DNA of 64,000 nt from Triticum aestivum (lineage: Eukaryota; Streptophyta; Magnoliopsida; Poales; Poaceae): NCBI RefSeq assembly GCF_018294505.1, contig NC_057794.1, positions 192,185,201 to 192,249,200 on the forward strand, in the 5' to 3' direction. Shown here piece after piece: positions 20,203 through 32,150 of the stretch. Each line of letters starts with the position of its first letter. The stretch's first letter is position 1. The notes beneath the pieces were generated by a model. The model saw only the letters and a list, made by a program, of their open reading frames with translations, was not told the origin of the DNA and ran no database searches. The position numbers and the translations under genes were made by a program.

Positions 20203-22938
20203 ATGAGGGAAAATGCGCCCCTGATTGTATAAGATGCAGGAATAGTAACTGCGCTGCTGATAACTCCAGAATCGATCTAATGAGATTCTTGGCCTTGTGT
20301 AGGGGTTCTTGGCACTGTCAAAGAATGTGTTGTGTGCCTTGAAGCCATTCAGATTAAACGATCCTGGTGAGTTGCGGTACCTGGAAACCTTAGCAGCCTT
20401 GACTATGGCTTCTGGACCTGAGGCCTGTGCTCCACATGATAGTCAAATTGCGGACCGGCAGCAGGTGGAGGAACCAGAATGGGCCAGCGGACGGTGGTGA
20501 GTTGGCCTTGATAGAATGCTTGCTCAAGGGTGTGTGGCCGTGGAGGTGGTACAGGAGCAGTGGCAGTGGTATTGACTTCAGGGTTGGTTGGGGGTGTAGC
20601 AACACGTTCTTCTTAATGTCTTGGCTCTTCTTGTTCATTGGCTGATGCAGCCGGAATATCTTTAGCCGCTTTGGCTTCAAACTCGGGTATGTTCGCAGTA
20701 GGAGAGGCTTCAGGAAAGACTTGGCGTGAAATGGATTGGCGCTCTTCTCCTTCTGGAACACTTGACAGAGTGACTTGTGGCCTTGGTCCTTTGCGAAGCC
20801 TGTGCAATGCTGGCGACACTTGTGAAGATGGAGTTGGTTGGGCCACAAAGTCATTGTCTTCAAGCACCAAAGTGGTGACTTGAGGTGGGGGAGTACTTGG
20901 TGATTCTTCTTGACGGGGGGATTCTTGTGGGTGATTAGCCCATGAGTCATCCTGAGCAATTGGCGTCAATGGACGACCAATGCTGATGAGTTTGATGTTC
21001 GTGAGAACAGGCGATGATACCACATTATGTTCAATCTGAGGAAGGACATCATCATCTTCAACATTGTCTTGATGACCAATGTCTTCAGCTGCGATGGGGT
21101 CAACAGCTGGAATGTCTTCAGCTTCAGGAGCCTCTGTGGAAGCAGGCTCATGAACTATCAATTGGCGCTCACTATGTTCAGACGCAGGATGAGCCACTGA
21201 GATCGGCTCGACAACAAGGGGCTCTGTGGGAGCAGTCCAATCTTTCTTCTTTGTCTTTCTCTTTTTCACCGTGGGAGCGTCGTTAGTGGTGTGCTTGCTC
21301 TTGCTCTTGCGGGCTTAGGCTTCAGCTGCCCTTGTTTTCTTGAGCTCCAAAGCCACTGTGGGGACCTTAGGCTTCGAGCCTGTAATACTGGCACGAAAGA
21401 CAATGTGAGGTTCTTCCTGTCTTAATACTTCAAGTTGGGCCACATCAGGCTTCTTCTTCTTCTCGGCAGCCATTCTGGGGTCGATGCCAGGTCGCCCCAG
21501 AGCCTTGTGCTTTTCAGCTTCATTGTAGCCTTGAACACATTTGGCAGCCAGGTGTTTCATGCGCTCTTGAGAACCTTTAGCTTCTTCACGTTTCTTGTGG
21601 AACGCCTCCTTGAGATCATGCAACATGACCTTGAAGTTTTGGACGTCTTCCACGTTGAGCTTGGCCATGTGCTTCTTGAACTGAGCCTTTTCATAGTCAA
21701 TCTTGTGCTTCAGCTCAACAATTCTCTGTGCAAGAGCCAGCTCAGGAGCAATGGCTCCATGGAAGGAGACGCTGGGGCCAATTCAGAGTTGAAGATCATC
21801 AAAACTAAGGTCTGGGCTGTCGAACCACTCATCAATGAACTTGTACAGGATCTCCACATCAAAGAGGGGAAGATCATTGAAGATCTACGCCTCTTGCTTG
21901 ATCTTTATAAGCAGCTCAAGAGCATCATCGCCAAGATCGTCGGTGCTAGACAGATCAATGGCTTCGTTCTCATTCCTCAGAACGGCAGTAGGGGTCAATG
22001 CTTGACCAGTTGGTTGCATGGGCTTCTTCATCTTGTCAGACTTGGAGATGCGAGAGAGATCTTCAGACTTCACACTGGCTTCAGGAGGTGCAGTGGCCAG
22101 AGGCTTCGCCCGCAAAACTTTTGGTGCAGAGGAGGGCTTTGAAGCCTTTGGTTTCTTTTGCTTCACAGGCTTCGATGGTGCAGGCGCTTCGTCAGAATCA
22201 GCGTCATCTGCAGAGTGATCCACGGCTGCCCCTTGAACAAGGGCCCAGCAGAATGTGAGTGATGAGACCTTCAAGGTTGTAGAAGGGCCCAACAATATTG
22301 GGTTCAACATCGCATGTGCCATCGGCACGAGGAGCAGAGGGCCGGGGTTGAAGTCTAACCCAAGCGACTTCTTGTTCTCTTTGGCAGAAGTTTTGGCAAA
22401 CTGGAAGTTGCACCTAAAGAGATTGTCTTCACGACACCATAACAGAGAGGATGGGTCGGCATTATCCGGCTGAGGTCCACGGATCATGCAAGGGTAGAAG
22501 CCTTGAGCAATAGCTTCGGACTTCGACTTGGGCTGAAGACTTTTGTATATAATATCTCCCCAAGGGCCCTTGATGGCATTCTTTTCAGCATATTCGTCAG
22601 TGACAAATTTGTACTTGAACCATTCCTCTGCCCAATGTCTTCGAATCCATTGGATTCGGTTCTTGCGTTCTCCATAGGTCTCTTCTGAATCTGACTTGTA
22701 TAGCTCATAGAGATCCGGTGGCAGGTCCTTAGTAGTGTGTTCACGGTGCTGTCTGCCGCCGTTCCTGACTGATTTTTCTGTCGCCATGAAGTTCAGACTG
22801 AATGGCTTCAGAACTTGCAGAGGCTTCCTTCTGCTGGTCAGACAGGAATTAGCTTCAGGAGAATTGATGTGATGTTGTAAGAACTCTGCAAATGAATGCA
22901 GACTATGAGAACCAAGGGATTCTCCCACGGACATGTAC

Positions 22939-23262
22939 CTGTGACAGCATTAGAGATGCGAGGGAAGGGGAAGAGGTGATATGCATTCTCAGAAGATTTT
23001 GAAGATAAATCAGTTTAGAATACATTGACCTCATAGTGCGAGGACATTCACTCATATGTTGAGAGTTGGTTCTAGATTTGTACGAATCCAAGAATAAGTA
23101 CAAGTGAGGAATCTAACTACTTTGTGAAGCATCAGTGAACATACTAGGCATGTTATGAGATGCAGAATAGGATAGATTCAATTTGTTGGGACAGAAACCA
23201 CTTGTGGTTGAGAAGGATGAATCTATCGGATCAAAAGGACTGTAAAAAGAGCTTTCATTTAC
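22939..23262 (-). other. Putative intron in the CopA accessory gene
   Basis: Donor CAAGTG/GTAAATG, acceptor CTGTCACAG/GTACATG. Joining the exons gives codon TGG across the junction and keeps the frame. It is T-rich on the gene strand. Confidence 0.5.
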
Positions 23263-23420
23263 CACTTGAGGAACTGCTAGACAGAGTAGAAGATGAGGCC
23301 GAGTAGTTCGATCTTCCGTGCTAAGCGCTTCATCGCCGGCGTCGTCGAGGGCTAGCGGTGGCGCTACGGTTTTTGCGAGAAGGAGAAGTGGAAGAGGAGA
23401 TAATGACTGGGGGAGGTGTG

Positions 23421-23493
23421 TATTTATAAGGACAGGGACGACATAGCATTATTACGCAGGTGCCCCTGGCGATTCACATCTGAAGGACACGTG
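23421..23493 (-). promoter_or_regulatory. Internal promoter of the CopA accessory gene
   Basis: On the minus strand a G-box (CACGTG, 23488-23493, within GCCACGTGTCC) lies about 60 bases upstream of TATAAATA (23421-23428). A pyrimidine-rich leader then leads to the ATG at 23333. This is ordinary plant core-promoter architecture inside the element. Confidence 0.5.
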
Positions 23494-24145
23494 GCAAACA
23501 TGCAACACATTGGAAGTTGTTCCATGTTCCCACGCACGCCTGGATTGTCGGGTGGTCTTTCCCGCTTCTCCGGGTTTCAGGCAAAAAGGATTGAGAATTT
23601 AAATCAGATTTAATGTTTGTCTCTGTGTCTTCTGCTGACAAAGACGCAGAGAAGACATTCGACAGTTTCAATAGAATGCATATGATTTGGATGGATAGAG
23701 TTTGAGGCAGAAAGCATAGAGAGGTTAGGGTCCAATCACATTCATTTAGTTCAAAAGATTCAAACGAGAAGACATAGCTATAAGTGAATGTTGTAGAGGA
23801 CAGAACACTAATATATGTATATATCAGAATACAACCAAATCAACATAGTGAAGATAAACATGAGGACATGTTGAAATTTGAAGACAAACCAAATGCGAAG
23901 ACATAGCAAAAGTAACGCCATGAAACAAACACTTCAAACGGAAGAATTTGGTGGTGGCGTTACCCACCGTATAGTAAGTATTAGACCCAGACACGGCGCA
24001 CAATTATTGTGGCGCTCCGAAGTCAAATTCCGCGTTAATGTATTCACACTTAGAGTGTAAGTCTTCATTAATTGAAGATATATGTTACTTCGTGTGTTGC
24101 ACATCTAAGTCATCAACATGCATAAGTGTTAGGATGTGTGCCTGA
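23494..24145 (-). other. CopA spacer between RNase H and accessory promoter
   Basis: No gene is supported. The spacer is rich in GAAGAC and TCTTCA motifs, as are the LTRs. It would be the distal promoter region of the accessory gene. Confidence 0.45.
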
Positions 24146-24510
24146 TCACAGAACATTTGAGGATTCCAAGATATTTAGCTCACACCGCAACTTGCAAAAC
24201 CTTTTCTCATCCAAGGGCTTTGCGAAGATATCTGCCAGTTGCTCTTTAGTGTTGACGTGAATGATATCAATATCTTCCTTCATGACATGATCTCTGAGAA
24301 AGTGATGACGGATCTGAATGTGCTTTGTCTTCGAGTGCTGAACTGGGTTGTTGGCAATCTTGATGGCGCTTTCATTGTCGCAGTAGAGTGGTACTTGCTT
24401 CAGATGAATGCCATAGTATTTGAGTGTTTGCTTCATCCATAAAAGCTGAGCACAGCAAGATCCAGCAGCAATGTATTCAGATTCAGCAGTGGAGGGAGAT
24501 ACATAGTTCT
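24146..24510 (-). pseudogene. CopA RNase H
   Basis: Copia-type RNase H that would remove the RNA strand during reverse transcription. STAESEYIAA (with its catalytic Glu) lies near 24470-24500, followed by YCDNESAIKIANNPVQHSKTKHI and the end IFAKPLDEKRF. A frameshift and an in-frame TAG near 24510 separate it from RT. The frame ends ILESSNVL at 24146. Confidence 0.8.
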
Positions 24511-24516
24511 ACTTCT

Positions 24517-25169
24517 TTAAGACCAACAAACAAGTGATCGTCCCAAAAAGTGACATGTGCCTGATGTAGACTTGCGATCCACCTTGTCACCAGCATAATC
24601 AGCATCCAAGAATCCAACTAGATCAAACTCTGAGCCCTTTGGATACCATAATCCTAATGTTAGGGTGTAAGCCAAATATCGAAGAATTCGCTTCACAGCT
24701 AAGTGATGTGATTCCTTTGGTGCCGCTTGTAATCGAGCACACATGCAAACACTAAGAATAATATCTAGCCTAGATGCACATAAATAAAGCAAAGAACCAA
24801 TCATGGAGCGGTATACCTTTTGATCGAACTCTTTACCATTGGCTTCAGGACCCAGATGACTTTTGGTTGGCATTGGCGTCGTATAACCTTTGCAGTCTTG
24901 CATTCCAAACTTCTTCAGGCAATATTTGAGGTATTTCTCTTGAGATATGAAGATGCCGTTGCGTTGCTGCCATATTTGAAGACCAAGGAAGAACTTCAGC
25001 TCACCCATCATGGACATCTGATATTGCTCTTGCTTCATGTGTCCAAACTCATCACTGTATTTTTTATTAGTGCAGCCGAAGATAATGTCATCCACATATA
25101 TTTGGCACACAAACAATTCACCATCATATGTCTTCATGAAGAGTGTGGGATCCAGGGAACCAGGTTTGA
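24517..25169 (-). pseudogene. CopA reverse transcriptase, C-terminal part
   Basis: About 216 residues continuing the RT after the Tek insertion (text resumes PGSLDPTLFMKTYDG). The catalytic YVDD box is intact (CQIYVDDIIFG), followed by GELKFFLGLQI, SMIGSLLYLCASRLDI and the tether DADYAGDKVDRKSTSG. The frame stops at 24517 by a one-base loss. The N-terminal part is at 35408-35898. Confidence 0.85.
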
Positions 25170-27566
25170 TGTAGCGACCAGACCTCAAACAGTCTGATCT
25201 CTGTGCTCCGGTGTCATCCCTGGATCAGTAATGCTAACACCACACAGTACTCGGAGGATTTATAGCAGAGTAGCAATCACACACTTATTACATAGAGTGT
25301 CTCAAAAGAGAACTTATTACAATAAATATGGCTTAAGGCCATCTAATAACGATAACAGCGGAAGGCTTGGAAGATAAGTGAGTCCATTAACTCCAACGGC
25401 ATCACTGAGTATAGAACCATGACCTAAAAACTCCTTAATCGTCGTCTGAAAAGTCTGCAACATTAACGTTGCAGCCCGAAAACGGGTCAGCACATGGAAT
25501 ATGCTGGCAAGGTAACACATAGAGAGTAATGGAATGAAACTGCTATACTATATGCATATTTGGCTGGTGGAAAGCTCTATGGTTACAGTTTTGCATAAAG
25601 CCAATTTTCCCTACTTCAAAGGAATAAATTTAATTACTATCATGGTGGTTGTTAAACATTGAAAATGGTTGACAGCATTCTCAATCCCAATTAAGCATCA
25701 TCATTAAACATAACCCAACAAAATTAATTTAGAGTAACATGTTGAGATTCACATGAAAATCCAAGTACTAGATACTCAAGATGTCCATAACCGGGGACAC
25801 GGCTAACCATGATTAGTTTATTACACTCTGCAGAGGTTTGCGCACTTTTCCCCACAAGACTCGATCGCCTCCGTTTGGTCTCTCGCACTACATGGTGTTT
25901 GAGAAGACGGATGACCGAGACATAGTCTTTCAGAAGCGCTAGCACCTTACGATCGGGTAGACCGTACCACCTACATCCCCTACATCTGCTAGTCTACCAC
26001 TGTAAGAGTTCGCACGACTTAGTCAACTATGCTAGAGCCCATAATAGCTTGTGGCTGCACACAGAAGTTTCTAGTATGAATAGTCTCATGATCCCTTTGA
26101 GCCTGGGTGGCGGTCCAAAAGAAAACAGGCAAGTCCTGGAATACCTAGGTGCCTCAATCCACCCAGATGTGTGTTTAAGTTGCCACCTTAGATAAACCAT
26201 TAATTAACAATCTCACATCTGTCATGGACTTCACTCACCCAATCCACGTCTACTAGCATAGCATGGCATAATAAGCAAATGTAGAAGTAACTCCCAAAGG
26301 TTTGATAATAACAGGTAATAGGTACTACCTCATCTACTTCCCATCCCACAATTTAATTAGATCCTAATCATGCAATGTGTGAGGATTGATATAACGCAAT
26401 AAAACTGGGTAGTAGAAAAGGTATGATCAAAGTGTTACTTGCCTTGCTGATGATCCGCGAAACCTAATGATTCGAAGTAACAGGCGGCGCACTCCGGGTA
26501 TTCTATCGTAGACAAACAAACAAGCATACAATAAGTACTCATCTAATGCACAGGTAAAACCCAAATAAGAGATCTAACAAGAATGTTCAACTTAAGAACT
26601 CCGGTTGGCAAAAAGAATCAAATCGAACGAAACAACGAAAGATGAACGGTGAAAGAAAACAACTTCGTTCTAGTAATCTGGATCTAGGGAAAATTTTACA
26701 GTAGAAAAATCTTGTTTAAGTTGGTTAAACGGATAGAGGGTTTCGAGACGAAACTCAAGGCGCTTGAATCGCCTGATTCCGATAAACGAGCGAAAAGTTA
26801 AAGTAAAACAAAAATCGGATCAGGAATCGCAATCAGAGAAATCGCGGATTTAATCCGAGAAAAAGAAAAACGACGAATGCCGAATATTTTTTTCTCTTTT
26901 TTTCGGCATGGAAAACGAGGCGCGATGAACCTCGGGCGGAGGGATCGTCGGCGGCGGCGGCTCCGGCGGTGCGCACGGATCGAGGCAGGGCTGATGGGCT
27001 GGGGCGGCTCGGGGCGGCGCTATTTAAAGGCTGCCCCCGGGCGGTGTCCCGCTCGGGCACGGTCCGAAGTCGGTTTGTTTTTTTAATTATTCCACTCGGA
27101 AGAAAAATAAAAGAAATACTAAATGGACTCCAAAAATTCCGAAATAAATTTTCATGGGCTTCTAAAATCAAGCCGCACAAGTTGAACATTTATTTGGGCC
27201 CTAAATGCAATTTTGAAAAACGCACTTTTTTCCTAAATTCAAATAAAACACCGAAAAACTCCGAAATAAAATCTTATTTGATTTTTTTATTAAATCCTCA
27301 ATATTTCTTTATTTTGGGAAAGTCATTTTATTCCCTCTCTCATATTTTTGTAATATAAATAATTGATGATAAAATAAATAAAATCAAATGATTCTATTCT
27401 CAAAATTTGAGAAAACTCAAATATGAAAATAACAAAATCCCCAACTCTCTCCGTGGGTCATTGAGTTGCGTAGAATTTCTAGGATCAACCAAAATGCAAA
27501 AATAAAATATGATATGCATGATGATCTAATGTATAACATTCCAAATTGAATATTTGGGATGTTACA
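25170..27566 (-). repeat. Tek 3' LTR (about 2397 bp)
   Basis: Plus-strand ends TGTAGCGACCAGACC and TTTGGGATGTTACA. A TATA-like TTTAAATA lies at about 27021-27028 on the minus strand, inside a GC-rich patch. Confidence 0.9.
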
Positions 27567-27584
27567 AACCTACCCCCCTTAAGA
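27567..27584 (-). promoter_or_regulatory. Tek polypurine tract
   Basis: Minus strand TTAAGGGGGGTAGGTT directly before the 3' LTR. Confidence 0.75.
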
Positions 27585-27860
27585 TGAATCTCGCCCTCCA
27601 GATTCGGGTTGGCTAGAAAATAGGTGAGGGTGGTCTTTGAGCAAATCTTCCTCTCGTTCCCAGGTGGCTTCATCCTCCATGTGGTGGCTCCACTGAACTT
27701 TGCAAAACTTGATAACCTTGCTGCGAGTGACTCGACTGGCAAACTCGAGAATCTTGACTGGTTTCTCCTTGTAGGTCGAATCGTTATCCAACTGAATAGT
27801 TTCCAAAGGCACTGTGTCTCTCAACGGTATGTCAGCCATCTCCACGTGACACTTCTTTAA
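27579..27860 (-). pseudogene. Tek chromodomain at the integrase C-terminus
   Basis: The frame is separated from the integrase by one in-frame TAG at 27861-27863 (CAG to TAG). VKILEFASRVTRSKVIKFCKVQWSHH and ATWEREEDL match the chromodomain pattern of three strands and a helix (V/I-L..R..K/R..YLVKW, then T.WE.E). It is thought to guide integration to marked chromatin. It ends in a short acidic tail at 27579, overlapping the purine tract. Confidence 0.85.
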
Positions 27861-28715
27861 CTAAGAAACGTGGTACACATCATGAACTCCTGACAATCCT
27901 TCGGGCAATTCCAACTTGTAGGCCACTTCTCCCATACGCTCCAAAACTCGATAGGGTCCTACAAATCGTGGTGCTAACTTCCCTTTAACTCCAAAACGCT
28001 TTGTTCCCCGAAGTGGAGATACTCGAAGATAAGCTCTGTCTCCGACTTCGTAAACTGTCTCCTTGCGTTTAGAATCTGCATAACTTTTCTGTCTGGACTG
28101 GGCTACCTTGAGCCTATCGCGAATCAACTTCACCTTCTGTTCAGACTCTTTAATCAAGTCAGGACCAAACAACTGGCGGTCTCCAACTTCGTCCCATGAC
28201 AACGGTGTCCTGCACCTCCTTCCGTACAAGGCTTCAAAAGGGGCCATCTTTAAACTGGTTTGGTAACTGTTGTTGTAAGAGAACTCTGCATATGGCAAAT
28301 TATCGTCCCAACTAGATCCGTAATCTAGCGCACAAGCTCTCAGCATATCCTCCAAAATCTGATTGACTCTCTCGGTCTGTCCATCTGTCTGTGGATGAAA
28401 AGCTGTACTGAATTCTAGCCTTGTTCCCAAAGTTTCATGCAACTGCTTCGAGAACTTTGAGGTAAACTGGGTTCCTCTATCTGATACGATACTCCTTGGA
28501 ACTCCATGTAGACATACGATCCTGGTCATGTATATCTTTGCCAACTTAGCACTGGTATAAGTGGTCTTTACTGGGATGAAATGAGCTACTTTCGTCAATC
28601 GATCAACTACAACCCAAATCGAGTCATAGCCTGAACGAGTCCTGGGCAATCCCGTGATAAAATCCATGCCTAGCTTATCCCACTTCCATTCGGGTATCGG
28701 CAATGGTTGTAACAA
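27861..28715 (-). pseudogene. Tek integrase core and C-terminal domain
   Basis: 284 open residues. The catalytic triad is visible: GMDFITGLP (Asp), VSDRGTQF (Asp), GQTERVNQ (Glu). The GPY/F-like part (FVGPYRVLERMGEVAYKLELP) follows. It would join element DNA to the genome. The upstream zinc finger is in the frame ending at 28749, with two stops between. A stop at the 3' end cuts off the chromodomain. Confidence 0.88.
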
Positions 28716-28748
28716 TCATGCTGGCTTCTGATGCTCTGCCTTTACGCT

Positions 28749-29579
28749 CTAACATACATCACAAATTGCTACATACTCCGCTATATCCTTCTTCATTCCG
28801 GTCCACCAGAAAATATCCTTCAAATCCAGATACATCTTGGTATTTCCTAGGTGAATTGAATATGGTGAGTCGTGTGCCTCTTGCAAAATCAACTTCCTGA
28901 TCTCCGGGTAATTGGGCACGTAAACGCGGTCTTCAAACCATAGGGTGTTGTGTTCATCCTCACGAAATCCTTTAGCTTTTCCTTTGCTCAGTTTCTCCTT
29001 TATAGTAGCAATCTCTTTGTCAGCTTTCTGAGCTTCCCTGATTTTATCCATCAAGTTTGACTGAATCTCCATTGCTGCTACATAGCCTCTCGGAACTATT
29101 TCTAAACATAGTTCACGAAGATTTTCTGCTAACTCCTTGGGTATTTCTCCCGTCATTAATGTATTGACATGGCTCTTACGGCTTAATGTGTCTGCTACTA
29201 CATTAGCCTTTCCAGGATGATAATGCAATTTCATATCATAATCCTTGATAAGCTCCAACCATCTCCTTTGTCTGAGATTTAACTCCTTCTGTGTGAAAAT
29301 GTACTTCAAACTCTTATGATCCGTGTACACCTCACAATGGTTTCCAATGAGAAAATGTCTCCATGTTTTCAAAGCATGCACTACGACTACTAACTCCAAA
29401 TCATGCGTGGCATAATTCAACTCATGAGGCTTCAGTTGTCTTGAGGCATATGAAACAACTCTCCCTTCCTGCATAAGCACCGCCCCAAGTCCTCGACGTG
29501 AAGCATCACAATACACCTCATAATCTTTGGTCTGGTCTGGCAAAATCAACACTGGTGAGGTAACCAAACGTTTCTTCAA
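28749..29579 (-). pseudogene. Tek RNase H and integrase zinc finger
   Basis: 276 residues: [58 protein letters not shown] (RNase H), then the linker and the HHCC finger (HLGNTKMY...CDVC). A one-base insertion near 29627 separates it from RT, and a TAG follows CDVC. Confidence 0.85.
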
Positions 29580-29595
29580 CTCCTGGAAACTAGCC

Positions 29596-30090
29596 TCACA
29601 TTCCTCTATCCATATGAACTTTCTTCAACAACTTAGTCATAGGCTTCGCAATCTTTGAGAAATTCTCAATAAATCTCCGGTAGTATCCTGCGAGTCCAAG
29701 AAAACTCCGGATCTCTCCAAGTATTGTTGGGGCTTCCCACTTGGTCACAGTTTCAACTTTAGCGGGATCTACTGATATACCTTCTCCTGATATAACGTGT
29801 CCGAGGAATCCTACTTCCTTCAACCAAAACTCACATTTGCTAAACTTGGCATATAATTGATGTTCTCTGAGCTTTCCAAGTACCAAACGCAAATGCTCCT
29901 TATGCTCCTCTTCATTCTTTGAATAAACCAGGATATCATCAATGAACACTACGACAAACTTATCCAAAAACTCCATAAACACTTTGTTCATCATGTTCAT
30001 AAAATAGGCAGGTGCGTTAGTCAGACCAAGTGACATAACGGTATACTCATACAACCCATACCTGGTGGTAAAAGCTGTCTTCAGAATATC
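29596..30090 (-). pseudogene. Tek reverse transcriptase, C-terminal part
   Basis: Begins right after the in-frame TAG at 30091-30093 and stays in phase with gag-pol upstream. It includes [12 protein letters not shown] and the catalytic FIDD box ([12 protein letters not shown]), then [11 protein letters not shown] and [16 protein letters not shown] frameshift at the end switches to the RNase H frame. Confidence 0.88.
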
Positions 30091-31956
30091 CTATTCTCGA
30101 ATCTTCAACTGGTGGTATCCTGATCGCAGATCGATCTTGGAAAATACCTTAGCTCCTTGCAATCGATCAAACAGATCATTGATCATTGGTAGCGGGTACT
30201 TGTTCTTGATCGTTACTTCATTCAATCCTCGATAATCAACAACCATCCTTAACGATCCATCCTTCTTCTCCACTAGTAGTACTGGCGATCCCCAAGGCGA
30301 AGAACTTGGGCGAATATATCCCTTATCCAGTAACTCTTTAATATGCTTCTTAATTTCCACCAAATCCTTTGCTGGCATCCTATATGGTCTGTTTGATATT
30401 GGCCCTGTGCCTGGCAATAGCTCAATCAAAAACTCAATATCTCTATCCGGTGGCATGCCTGGCAACTCCTCTGGAAATACATCAGGGAAATCCCTTACCA
30501 CTGGTACTTCCTCATGCACAACTCTTGTTAAGCAATTTACTTGAGTCCTCTTTGGCACATGTCGGGATACATACTTGATCCTTCTCCCTTCTGGGGTGGT
30601 AAGCAAAATTGACTTACTAGCACACTCAATATTCCCTTCATACTTTGATAACCAATCCATGCCTAATATCACATCCAATCCTTGGGATTCCAATACTATT
30701 AGGTCTGAGGGAAAAACGTAGTTACCAATCCTTAATGGTAACAGATCACACCATAGACTAGCCACATACTCTGCTCCGGGCAAGGTTACTAACATGGGTG
30801 ACCTAAGGGCTTGGGTTGGTAGGTTATACTTATCCACAAATCCCCTTGAGATGTATGAATGCGATGCACCAGTATCAAAGAGAACGAGTGTAGTAAATGA
30901 CTTAACCAAAAACTTACCAATTACTGCATCGGGCTGAGCTTCAACCTCCTCCATGCTAACGTGGTTCACCTGTCCCCCGTTGAAAGGGTTTGGCTTCTTC
31001 CCAGAACTTCCATTGCTATTTCCATTTTGTAATTCAGGACATTCATTGGCATAATGTCCTGTCTTCGAACACTTAAAGCAACTGACTTGGCTTAGGTCCT
31101 TCTTGGCTGGGGTTGAGGGGTTGGTGCGGTTCTGGCAGTTGCTTCCTCCATTGCCATTACCATTCTTGGTGCCATTGTTATTGTGCGAGCTACCTCCTCC
31201 ATGGGTATGCTGAAAATGTCCTCCCGGTCTAGGGGTAAAACGTGGCTTTTGCTGAGCTCCTGAATTATACTTCCCTTGACCATACTTCCTCTTGTGATTC
31301 TCAATTTGCTGTTGCTTCCCTTCAATCATAAGAGCACGATCTACCAACTCCTGGTAGTTGTTGAAGGTGGCTACCATCAACTGCATGCTCAACTCATCAT
31401 TCAGTCCTTCTAGAAACTTCTCCTGCTTAGCTGCATCCATAGCGACGTCATCTGGGGCATAACGTGCTAGCTTACTAAATTCCTCCACATACTGGCCAAC
31501 TGTCCTTCCTCCTTGGCGCAAGTTGCGAAACTCACGCTTCTGCATGGCCATAGCTCCTGCTGAAACGTGTGAAGTACGAAAATCCTGCTGAAACTGGTCC
31601 CATGTGACAGTGTCTACTGGGAAAGTGGTTGTGAAATTCTCCCACCATGATTCTGCGGGTCCTTCTAGCTGATGTGCGGCAAACTTCACCTTCTCCGCAC
31701 CTGTGCATCCTGCTGTGGTCAACTCCCTAGCTGTCTTGCGGAGCCAATCATCTGCTACTATCGGCTCGGTGCTACTGGAAAACACCAGCGGATTTAGCCT
31801 AAGAAAATGGGCTAAGTGGTCAACAGGTGGTGGTGGGTTGTTGTTGTTCCCCTGATTCTGATTTTGGACTAGCAACTGCATCAATGTGTTCTGCTGCTGG
31901 ATCAACTAGGTGAGCTCCGGTGGGAAGGCAAATCCGGGGTCACGTCTCGGAGGCAT
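30091..31956 (-). pseudogene. gag-pol: Tek gag, protease and start of reverse transcriptase
   Basis: The family start is probably the ATG at 31954-31956 (MPPRRDPGF). A TAG at 31906-31908 then breaks it, and 604 residues are open from just after. Order: capsid-like gag ([42 protein letters not shown]), a Gly/Asn-rich linker, zinc knuckle [14 protein letters not shown] (near 31040-31085), protease with [12 protein letters not shown], and RT to [12 protein letters not shown]. It ends at the TAG 30091-30093. Confidence 0.9.
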
Positions 31957-32150
31957 CTGAGGGTTTAGAAAAGATGAGATATAAGAATAGAGGGGGTCTA
32001 AAGAGAAAACATTACCCATATGCACATGAGGCAAAAGCAAATAATTCACTTCAATCAAACAAGGGCATACAATCGATCTATCTATCGCAAAAGTGCTTGG
32101 ACTACTATATTAACATGGTGGACTACTACTACTACTGATGAGGTGGTCTA

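Larger units (their letters stand above)
18829..23333 (-). pseudogene. CopA 3' accessory gene (env position), spliced, broken
   Basis: Model: exon 1 23263-23333, a 324-bp GT-AG intron 22939-23262, and exon 2 18829-22938; about 1390 codons. ATG AAG CGC opens exon 1, and the frame continues through the splice to MSVGESLG. In-frame stops lie at 23277-23279, 21885-21887, 21783-21785, 21315-21317 and 20613-20615, at least four of them explicable as CAA, CAG or CGA changed by C to T. One frameshift lies near 20440. Exon 2 has a globular N-part (WIRRHWAEEWFKYKF), a Lys/Pro/Ser-rich linker, a coiled segment near 21668, an acidic linker, and a globular C-part (DRFWSYQQRSYYSCILY to TLWPVKGHS) that may resemble a plant transposon-associated domain. 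No clear membrane segment or signal peptide is visible, so 'envelope' fits by position only. Confidence 0.6.

Noticed and set aside
21435..22142. Plus-strand frame of 235 residues
   Set aside because: It is a shadow of the CopA accessory gene on the other strand.
18829..23333. A true viral envelope gene in CopA
   Set aside because: Position alone suggests it. I find no signal peptide, fusion-type or anchor segment, so I kept a neutral name.
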